A stretch of DNA of 20,225 nucleotides. Source: a virus. Of the stretch, positions 15,151 through 20,225 are shown piece by piece (position 1 is the first letter of the stretch; each line of letters opens with the position of its first letter). The position numbers were made by a program, and so were the translations under genes. Below the pieces are notes generated by a model. The model was not told the origin of the DNA. It ran no database searches and worked only from the letters and a program-made list of their open reading frames with translations. The DNA is taken from IMG/VR virus record IMGVR_UViG_3300030102_001226, positions 1 to 20,225 of that record; one strand, given 5' to 3'.

Positions 15151-15648
15151 TTAACCCATCAAGCATCCCTGAAATTTTATCCACTTGTTGCCATCTGAAA
15201 ACAACGCCTGACCAGAGTGGATACGAACTGTGTCATTCGCATCTAACTGAACCAGTCCGGCATCTGATGCCAAAGGCGCGTAAGCGTCAGCGTTGTTTGC
15301 GCTTGCTGGACGAATAGACACCATCCCCTTACCGACATCTGAACTGTTGTTAATTTGAAGGAACACGTCGAAACCGCCCGTTGATGCCTTGCCGATGGAA
15401 GCAAACTTAAAGAAATAAATTCCATCGACCGGGGCGGTGAACACCCCCGTATTAGCATTGAAATGCCCGCCGATGTCAAAATCCTCGGTAAATCCGTCCA
15501 CTACTCCCGAAGCACTCATGCTAGATGTGCGGTATGCGGAAAACGCCGGACGCGCCGGTGTTGTCACACGCCCTGTAGAGTCTACAGCCAGCGCATCTGT
15601 GGTACTACCCGTCGCCCTAATCTTGTCTACATTCAGAATCGAAGCCAT
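15151..15648 (-). CDS. C1q-like head protein, 165 aa
   Basis: The start carries the array anchor MASILNVDKIRATGSTTDAL, then VDSTGRVTTPARPAFSAY (24-41). From residue 39 it follows the C1q/TNF-like order: AFSAYRTSS, DIGGHFNANTGVFTAPVDGI, YFFKFASIG, then a terminal KFQGCLMG. The FNANTGVFTAPVDGIYFF segment is the usual C1q signature. It has a GAGG ribosome site. C1q-like domains form compact trimers on fibre tips, so a receptor-binding role is likely. Its partners in the same class are at 19073-19594 and 17994-19070, and probably the partial gene at the right edge. Confidence 0.85.
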   Translation of the reverse strand: MASILNVDKIRATGSTTDALAVDSTGRVTTPARPAFSAYRTSSMSASGVVDGFTEDFDIGGHFNANTGVFTAPVDGIYFFKFASIGKASTGGFDVFLQINNSSDVGKGMVSIRPASANNADAYAPLASDAGLVQLDANDTVRIHSGQALFSDGNKWIKFQGCLMG

Positions 15649-15655
15649 ACGCGCC

Positions 15656-16390
15656 TCACAAGATTGTCAGACTGCCACCGCTGGCAATCGTTATTGTTAC
15701 GCCATCAGCAATCGTAAGTGGCCCGATGCCAAGGGCATTCTTCGTGGCGGCAATGGTCGTGTTCTCGCTGACCGTCTTGCCGTTGGTGCGGAACACCGCC
15801 GTGTCCACCGTGGTGTTTGTAGTCTGAAACTGCGGTGCCGTAATCTCACCAACAAACGTGCCGCCGGATGCCTTCGATACTGTATCAGTAACCGTGAACG
15901 CGCGAAACGCCCGGATCACCAACTCATCATTAGTCGCGGCCCCACTACCGAGTGTGATTGTATCGCCGTTGCTTGTTGTGAAGTCTGAACTGTCCAGATG
16001 CACCCCGTTAAGGTAAACATCAACATCGTTACCACTAAAAGCCAGTATCGCACCATTTGCATCCGCCCCCGTAAATGCCGTCTGGTTGTTCGTAGCCACA
16101 TACTTGAATAGCTGCATAGCGTAGCTGGTCGGCTGATCTACAGCGCGACCAAAGAAACGCACAGTGATTACGTCGCCATTTGCAGGGGCGGCAGAAAATG
16201 TCAGTGTATTGCCCTGCGCCGTATATGCCTTTCCGATTCCCGGCTCTTGCACGACGTTACCAATCGTTACAAGCATCGCCTCGCCGGACACGACGCTCTG
16301 CGCCAGCGTAAACGCTGTATCGTTTCCGTTCCCAGTAAATCTCTGGAAGGTGATGTCACCTAGATTTGGGTCTACGCCGATATAGGCCAT
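15656..16390 (-). CDS. Fibre protein with two tandem phage beta-modules, 244 aa
   Basis: This 244-residue protein starts in a TAATG overlap. Residues 1-88 are the anchor module: MAYIGVDPNLGDITF, FTGNGNDTAFTLAQSV, VVQEPGIGKAYTAQGNTLTF, SAAPANGDVITVRFFGRAV. Residues 90-172 are a second, related module: QLFKYVATNNQTAFTGADAN, VDVYLNGVHLDSSDF, ITLGSGAATNDELVI. The C terminus (208-244) is the common phage ending with NALGIGPLTIADGVTITI. The first module recurs in the 358-residue gene at 17994-19070. It looks like a fibre-base/adaptor protein, with short shaft pieces but no obvious receptor head, so it might act as the connector for other array members. That last role is inference. Confidence 0.8.
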   Translation of the reverse strand: MAYIGVDPNLGDITFQRFTGNGNDTAFTLAQSVVSGEAMLVTIGNVVQEPGIGKAYTAQGNTLTFSAAPANGDVITVRFFGRAVDQPTSYAMQLFKYVATNNQTAFTGADANGAILAFSGNDVDVYLNGVHLDSSDFTTSNGDTITLGSGAATNDELVIRAFRAFTVTDTVSKASGGTFVGEITAPQFQTTNTTVDTAVFRTNGKTVSENTTIAATKNALGIGPLTIADGVTITIASGGSLTIL

Positions 16391-16617
16391 TAGTCTGCTT
16401 CCGCTTCTTGAATGGTAATGTCACCGTCTGAAAGCATGGCAGCAATGTCCATGTAGTCAGAGTTTTCCTCGTCGATTGGCACACTCAACATGTCTCCGTT
16501 GGCAAAAGTCACAGTGACACCAATATTAGTGGGGGAGTCTTGCTTATCAGTGTAATACTGATAGCTGGCCCCATCCCAGCGAGACGGCATAGTGATGTAA
16601 GCGATTTCGTCAGTCAT
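16390..16617 (-). CDS. Small acidic phage protein, 75 aa
   Basis: The start MTDEIAYITMPSRWDG at 16617 is preceded by AGAGG, 5 bp upstream, at the end of the previous gene; a longer frame from 16650 would lie inside that gene. The protein is acidic. Residues 33-49 (GVTVTFANGDMLSVPIDEE) and the end, MDIAAMLSDGDITIQEAEAD, resemble small phage proteins with a VPxDxxNxDY...I...W...GN pattern found near tail fibres. It sits between the carbohydrate-binding-type fibre and the 244-residue fibre and is coupled to the latter. Probably a fibre-associated or assembly protein; no firm function. Confidence 0.75.
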   Translation of the reverse strand: MTDEIAYITMPSRWDGASYQYYTDKQDSPTNIGVTVTFANGDMLSVPIDEENSDYMDIAAMLSDGDITIQEAEAD

Positions 16618-16625
16618 GCTTGCCT

Positions 16626-17729
16626 CTAATAATCTGCGTCTGCTGCCCACTGAACAAAGTTCAATCTGCCGTCACCGTTGCCCGTGCCGCCCCCGGTGAT
16701 GCATGTGTTGGAATCCTCATTGATGCCCATCGTATGTGCGCCACCACCGTTATAATCTTGGAATTGTCCAGAAGTTCCATTCTGCGGGTTCCACCATGAC
16801 ATGGTTGGCGTTGCCCGCATGGTGGTTGGAAAGTGAATGTTTGTTTGTTCACCGTTAGAACCATTAGAGTTGATCCAGCCATGTGCGCCAGACCGCGTGG
16901 CCGTTCCGATTGATGTACCGTATTCATAAGACTTACAGAAAAACGTCTGACACCTCGTCAATGTTTCAGTGAAACTCATCTGCTCAAATGCTGTTGGGTC
17001 TGTGTGGTTCAGATCAACCGCTTCAACCTGTGCGCCAGATACCCGTATGCCGCCATTTTGCGCGGTACCTTCAGAGAAGATTTGAGGAATAATGGTTTGA
17101 GTAGTTGTCGGAATCGGGCCAAGTGTGATTGAAAACCGCTGCCACGATGTCGTCAGTTGTGAACCAGTGTGCGCTATATGAAAAGCAGAGTTAGAGTTTG
17201 CGCCCTGTGTGGTCGTGTCTATGGCCCGACCATCAAAGAAAAAGCTCTTAGCGTAAAACCCATCTTCAGTTGAGCCGTTAGCGTTGTTTGCCCAACTGTT
17301 ATAGTTGGCCTGCCTAAACAAGCCAAAGCTAAGGCTTAACTTATGCGCTGCGTCAGTTGTGCCAACAGCCTTGGCGTAGACAGAAAATGTGATGTATTTA
17401 CCACGCAATGCCATCGCTTGGTCGAACTCTAAGTTCTGCTGCGTGGACATCGAGCCATTGGAACTGCCTGACTTCAGCATTTCCAGAGACCATCTTAACG
17501 ATATTGGCGCGTCTTGTTGCCGGGTATAGTTGCCTACGCAGTCATTGTAGTTGGTGCGCCAACGGTCATGCGGACCTTTGCCGCTGTGATTGCTGGATGA
17601 AAAGTATCTTTGCCAGACATGGAACTCGCCGTTGTCGAGAAGGTTTTTTCTTCCCATAGAAAAAGGCGCGTCAAGGTCTGTGACACGAATGCTGTCAATA
17701 GCGGCTGTTTTGATTTTACTCAGTGGCAT
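16626..17729 (-). CDS. Fibre protein with carbohydrate-binding-type domain, 367 aa
   Basis: Starts MPLSKIKTAAIDSIRVTDLD, overlapping the preceding gene by 14 bp. Residues 26-42 contain GRKNLLDNGEFHVWQRY, the common phage pattern RKNLxxNGxxxxWQR, and the next segment has PHDRWRTN. Residues 60-240 are a beta-sandwich of carbohydrate-binding-module type (YITFSVYAKAVGT; WQRFSITLGPIPTTTQTIIP). A short AQVEAVDLN ... FEQMSFTETLTRCQTFFCKS segment follows, as in the usual AQLExG...PFEHRSYxxELxxCQRYY phage pattern. The C terminus is Gly/Asn/Trp-rich. Probable binding to host surface polysaccharide. The glycan is unknown and catalytic residues are not evident. Confidence 0.82.
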   Translation of the reverse strand: MPLSKIKTAAIDSIRVTDLDAPFSMGRKNLLDNGEFHVWQRYFSSSNHSGKGPHDRWRTNYNDCVGNYTRQQDAPISLRWSLEMLKSGSSNGSMSTQQNLEFDQAMALRGKYITFSVYAKAVGTTDAAHKLSLSFGLFRQANYNSWANNANGSTEDGFYAKSFFFDGRAIDTTTQGANSNSAFHIAHTGSQLTTSWQRFSITLGPIPTTTQTIIPQIFSEGTAQNGGIRVSGAQVEAVDLNHTDPTAFEQMSFTETLTRCQTFFCKSYEYGTSIGTATRSGAHGWINSNGSNGEQTNIHFPTTMRATPTMSWWNPQNGTSGQFQDYNGGGAHTMGINEDSNTCITGGGTGNGDGRLNFVQWAADADY

Positions 17730-17976
17730 CCGCGTTCACCTGTGCAGCAGTCCGCACAACGCCCAAGTCATATGCTTGAGTCACCTGTGCGTCCTCGCCG
17801 ACAGCCAGTGCAACATCGTTAGCGTTGCAGTGAGCTACAAGCAAGGCGATGATTTCATCCTTGGCGATACGAGCGCGGTTCGTAAGCGCATTATCCGCCC
17901 AATCCTGTACCGAAACTGTGGCATATTCTAACGCCTTATTCTCGGTGTCTGTAAGAGTTACTGTAATATCCGGCAT
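17716..17976 (-). CDS. Small phage protein, 86 aa
   Basis: The start MPDITVTLTDTENKALEYAT at 17976 is chosen because AGGAG lies 7 bp upstream at 17984-17988; the longer frame from 18018 would run into the preceding gene. The protein is helical after residue 12: NKALEYATVSVQDWADNA, TNRARIAKDEIIALLVAHCN. No enzymatic motif, signal peptide or membrane segment. Small proteins with a DITVTLTDTE start and a VQDWADNALTNRA helix are frequent next to fibre or tail genes in marine phages, so I know the family by appearance but not its function. It overlaps the next gene by 14 bp. Confidence 0.8.
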   Translation of the reverse strand: MPDITVTLTDTENKALEYATVSVQDWADNALTNRARIAKDEIIALLVAHCNANDVALAVGEDAQVTQAYDLGVVRTAAQVNADATE

Positions 17977-17983
17977 TAGATTT

Positions 17984-17988
17984 CTCCT
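17984..17988 (-). promoter_or_regulatory. Shine-Dalgarno site that fixes the start of the 86-residue gene
   Basis: AGGAG on the minus strand, 7 bases before the ATG at 17976. It supports the short start over the in-frame ATG at 18018. Confidence 0.8.
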
Positions 17989-17993
17989 GTAAA

Positions 17994-19070
17994 TTAGCCG
18001 ATGAGGAAACCGGACCACCGGGTGTACTGATTGTTGCCGTGAATAACTTCGCTTTTCTGACCTTGGACAAAAACGTAATCATTTGCGTCCAAGCGGAAAG
18101 TGTCACTCAGAAAGTCGCTATAGTAGCCAGAGTCACCTGTAGTGTTTGAAACATAAAATGCACGTCTTTCACTATAGCTTCTGACGCTTCCGTTTACGTT
18201 GAACCGTAGGCTATCCTGCATTCCTACTCCACTGGAGACGCCCTGCCAGAGGACAATCGCATGGAAGAAATAGACGCCACTAACCGGCGCGGTGAACCTG
18301 TAGTTACCAGACGTTGCTAGATGGTTGCCCTGATTGAAAAACTCACCACTGGCTCCAACGTCATTGAACTGGACGGCATTGCCTGAACCGTGGGTGTAGC
18401 CGCCATTCAAACCGGCTCTGAACGCTGGCTGAGTAGGCATCGTAATTCTGCCGTTACTGTCGATGGTTAGTGGCGTAAGAAATCCACTCGCCCTATCATC
18501 ATTGCAGGTTAAAATGTTGAACGCGCCACCGCTAACCTGTAAACCCCAGAACTGGTCGTTTGCGGTTGCATCAGTATCCTGCAACATGACTTGTGTGTTG
18601 CCGGTAGATTTGAAGACAGAGGCATTTGCGTGGGTTGATGTGGTTACATCTAATGCCTCACTTGAGGTGAGGCCATCAACAGTGGTTGTGCCATCAACAT
18701 CTAAGTTTCCGCTAAAAGTGCCGTTCGTCGCAGAAACCGCGCCGCTAAACGTACCCGTCGTCGCCGCCAGAGCAGCATTAGCGTCATGCTCAAGGCGTGG
18801 GTTGATAGTCGCCTCACCACGGTAGATGACATACACGTTGTTGGTGCCAGACGGCGGTGCCTCGTCAAACGTCAGTGTCGTGCCGGATGCGGTGTAGGAC
18901 TTGCCTGCTCCCGGTTCCTGTTGAACATTCTCGACAAACACCTCTAGGTCTTCGCCTACATTGACGGACCTGTTCAGCGTAAACGCAGTGGTCGAGCCGT
19001 TGCCGCTGAAGCTCTGGCTCGTCGCTTGATTTACTATCGCTGTATTTGGTGGCTTGCCGATATATGCCAT
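17994..19070 (-). CDS. Chimeric fibre: MAYIG anchor, shaft and C1q-like head, 358 aa
   Basis: Residues 1-88 are the same anchor module as in the 244-residue protein: MAYIGKPPNT, FSGNGSTTAFTLNRSV, VQQEPGAGKSYTASGTTLTF. Residues 88-140 are a repeat-rich shaft (GTFSGAVSATNGTFSGNLDV). Residues 160-215 include VMLQDTDATANDQFWGLQVS and the array-type linker LTIDSNGRITMPTQPAFRAG (201-220). Residues 216-358 are a C1q-like head: VQFNDVGAS, YRFTAPVSGVYFFHAIVLWQ, YVFVQGQKS, ending WSGFLIG. It follows the 173-residue C1q gene by 2 bp. It joins two fibre classes in one chain and so should be a complete fibre with anchor, shaft and tip. Receptor is not predictable. Confidence 0.85.
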   Translation of the reverse strand: MAYIGKPPNTAIVNQATSQSFSGNGSTTAFTLNRSVNVGEDLEVFVENVQQEPGAGKSYTASGTTLTFDEAPPSGTNNVYVIYRGEATINPRLEHDANAALAATTGTFSGAVSATNGTFSGNLDVDGTTTVDGLTSSEALDVTTSTHANASVFKSTGNTQVMLQDTDATANDQFWGLQVSGGAFNILTCNDDRASGFLTPLTIDSNGRITMPTQPAFRAGLNGGYTHGSGNAVQFNDVGASGEFFNQGNHLATSGNYRFTAPVSGVYFFHAIVLWQGVSSGVGMQDSLRFNVNGSVRSYSERRAFYVSNTTGDSGYYSDFLSDTFRLDANDYVFVQGQKSEVIHGNNQYTRWSGFLIG

Positions 19071-19072
19071 GT

Positions 19073-19594
19073 TTAACCTACCAAAAATCCGCTAAAGCGG
19101 GTGCCTTGCCGCACTTGTGTAGTCGTATCGTCATTTGCTGAGAAATACGGCGTAACTGTCTGCGAAGCTGTAAGTTGAATTAAGTGCGAAGCTGTGTTGC
19201 TCTGATAAGCTCCACCTTGCGGGTCTTGAATGGTGCGGTAAGTCAAATCGGAATCCGAACCAACTTGTGCGCCATCAATGTAAAAGTATGTGTTGACGAT
19301 ATTAGCAGCGGTGCAATTCCCTAAAAGCAAAGAGAGATTAAATTGATAGATACCTGCAATCGGTGCTGTGAACACAGCATTACTAGACATTGTGACATTG
19401 TTACCGATATCGAAATCTTCTGCATCGAACGGAATTACACCTACAGAGGTATTGTCTGCGGTAGCTGCATTGGAGCTTAGGTAGACACTAAAAGCTGGCC
19501 GTGCAGGTGTCAGGATGCGACCACTGCTATCAATCGTCAGGCCCGTGGTCCCGCCGTTGTTCTGGATGGTGTCTACCTTGATGATTCCGGTCAT
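19073..19594 (-). CDS. C1q-like head protein, 173 aa
   Basis: Residues 1-38 are the array anchor MTGIIKVDTIQNNGGTTGLT, IDSSGRILTPARPAFSVYLS. From residue 36 the C1q-like head follows: IPFDAEDFDIGNNV, AVFTAPIAGIYQFNLSLLLG, YFYIDGAQVGSD, LIQLTASQTVTPYFSA, and the end RFSGFLVG. These are the expected C1q strand motifs with the typical FSGFL ending. It has a GAGGT ribosome site. Probably trimeric and located at a fibre tip. Compare the similar genes at 15151-15648 and 17994-19070. Confidence 0.87.
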   Translation of the reverse strand: MTGIIKVDTIQNNGGTTGLTIDSSGRILTPARPAFSVYLSSNAATADNTSVGVIPFDAEDFDIGNNVTMSSNAVFTAPIAGIYQFNLSLLLGNCTAANIVNTYFYIDGAQVGSDSDLTYRTIQDPQGGAYQSNTASHLIQLTASQTVTPYFSANDDTTTQVRQGTRFSGFLVG

Positions 19595-19598
19595 TGCG

Positions 19599-20147
19599 CT
19601 ACCTCAACCTATGGCCGCAAATATAAGTGCGAAATGTGCTGCCCGACCTGTTAACTGTTGTTGTGCCGCCACTAGAAATATCAGACTTTAAAGTAACATC
19701 CATGTAGTCTCCAGCTGTTGTCAGGTCCATAATTGCGCTGAATGAAAAAAGACCCTCGGTTTGCGACGTACCAGACCCGCCACTCGCTCTTAGTTGACCG
19801 AGGTTCGAGACAACATCTGTGCCGTTTTTGCGAATGTTGACCGTGGTGCTTTCGATGTTGTTGGTGGCATTTATGTAGATGTTCACACTGACCCACCAAT
19901 ATCCTTTGGTGTTTGCATCAACAGTAAGTCGATAGTTCGATGTGTCCCAAAGACTATCAGGGTCTGAGGCAACATCATCAAACTGAATTACTGTCGCCGT
20001 GTTGTCTGGAATGCTGCCTTGGTCAGTATCAAGGTCAACCATAAAGAACGGCAGTTTAGGCTGGGTGATGATACCGCCAGCGCCGATGGTCATCGCGTCG
20101 GTGCCATTCGTATGCTGTATTGTCTGTACGCCGATTTCGGATGCCAT
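19599..20147 (-). CDS. C1q-like or related head protein, 182 aa
   Basis: The anchor MASEIGVQTIQHTNGTDAMT is followed by IGAGGIITQPKLPFFMVDLD, as in the other array members. The head has VIQFDDVASDPDSLWDTSNY, RLTVDANTKGYWWVSVNIYI, YMDVTLKSDISSGGTTTVNR and an ending STFRTYICGHRLR. The order (target residue, D-x-x-x-L-W-D, G-Y-x-W strand) resembles C1q-like phage heads, but the typical FTAPxxGxYxF motif is replaced by VDANTKGYWWVSV, and the end differs from the FSGFLxG class. So it is a C1q-related variant with less certainty. It follows the partial gene at the right edge by 8 bp. Confidence 0.78.
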   Translation of the reverse strand: MASEIGVQTIQHTNGTDAMTIGAGGIITQPKLPFFMVDLDTDQGSIPDNTATVIQFDDVASDPDSLWDTSNYRLTVDANTKGYWWVSVNIYINATNNIESTTVNIRKNGTDVVSNLGQLRASGGSGTSQTEGLFSFSAIMDLTTAGDYMDVTLKSDISSGGTTTVNRSGSTFRTYICGHRLR

Positions 20148-20155
20148 TACTTTAC

Positions 20156-20225
20156 CTATGTCGCATGAACTAACATGCCGAAAAAGTTCGATTTTACGTT
20201 GGCGGTGTCGTGAATTACAGTATTA
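20156..20225 (-). CDS. C-terminal end of an upstream fibre-type gene (partial)
   Basis: At the right edge the minus strand has an open frame ending with TAG at 20156-20158. The visible 22 residues end in VKSNFFGMLVHAT, which resembles the last strand of C1q-like heads (FSGFLVG, WSGFLIG in this window). It is tightly spaced (8 bp) before the next start at 20147. A gene of the same array probably continues beyond the window. With only 22 residues this is an inference from the ending and the spacing. Confidence 0.6.
   Translation of the reverse strand, partial: NTVIHDTANVKSNFFGMLVHAT

Noticed and set aside
15437-15988. Plus-strand open frame of 183 codons
   Set aside because: It spans parts of two well-supported minus-strand fibre genes and has no recognisable domain or ribosome site context.
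20147-20149. TAA overlapping the ATG at 20147 as the end of the upstream gene
   Set aside because: The frame ending there has a TAG three codons earlier (20156-20158), so the upstream gene ends at that TAG.
9473-20225. Diversity-generating retroelement driving fibre variation
   Set aside because: No reverse transcriptase or template repeat was seen in the window, and no adenine-biased variable repeat at a fibre C terminus could be identified.
1-20225. tRNA genes, CRISPR arrays, insertion sequences, integrase or att sites
   Set aside because: The window is filled by adjoining protein genes; no candidate cloverleaf, spaced direct repeats or terminal inverted repeats were seen by eye. A tRNAscan or CRISPR finder run would settle it.

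Overview
The window is the late, virion-and-lysis part of a tailed bacteriophage genome. It contains only phage structural and lysis genes, all read from the minus strand (transcription runs from high to low coordinates) with almost no intergenic space. Short-tailed (podovirus) morphology is inferred from a P22 gp10-like tail hub, a T7 gp13-like acetyltransferase-fold protein and a run of internal-virion-type proteins ending in a very large one. No tape measure, sheath or baseplate gene is visible. The many small C1q-like and phage-fibre modules and the GTA-type three-TM holin resemble marine phages of Alphaproteobacteria (HMO-2011-like or roseophage/pelagiphage relatives). This is family-level recognition by eye, not a database result.

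Layout in transcription order. (1) 20225 to 9473: a fibre/receptor-binding array of at least a dozen genes. It includes C1q-like heads (20225-17994 and 15648-15151), a carbohydrate-binding-type protein (17729-16626), a fibre anchor protein (16390-15656), two small proteins whose C termini end in an EIA motif (15147-14096), two paralogous tail-assembly-chaperone-like genes (14096-13707 and 12759-12406) on either side of a 313-residue fibre, a protein built of strict 20-residue repeats (12406-11690), a beta-repeat fibre (11689-10928) and a 480-residue Gly/Ser/Thr-rich fibre (10915-9473). (2) 9468 to 7361: the tail hub protein and a small companion. (3) 7344 to 5422: the lysis region, with an EF-hand membrane protein, a three-TM holin, an unknown 224-residue protein and a T4-type lysozyme. 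(4) 5419 to 1: the internal virion/ejection block, with a Gly-rich structural protein, a GNAT-like gp13 homologue, an Ala/Gln-rich helical protein, a protein with a lysozyme-like domain, and the N-terminal 401 codons of a large protein running off the window.

How they work together: the array should give the virion its fibres and receptor-binding heads, the hub closes the portal, and the internal proteins are ejected to cross the envelope, helped by a virion-borne muramidase-like domain. Holin and lysozyme release progeny. Many junctions are TAATG or ATGA overlaps, so the region is probably a few long polycistronic mRNAs with translational coupling. The only gap longer than 20 bp is the 80-bp leader before the holin. 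No tRNA, CRISPR, insertion sequence, integrase or reverse transcriptase was seen.
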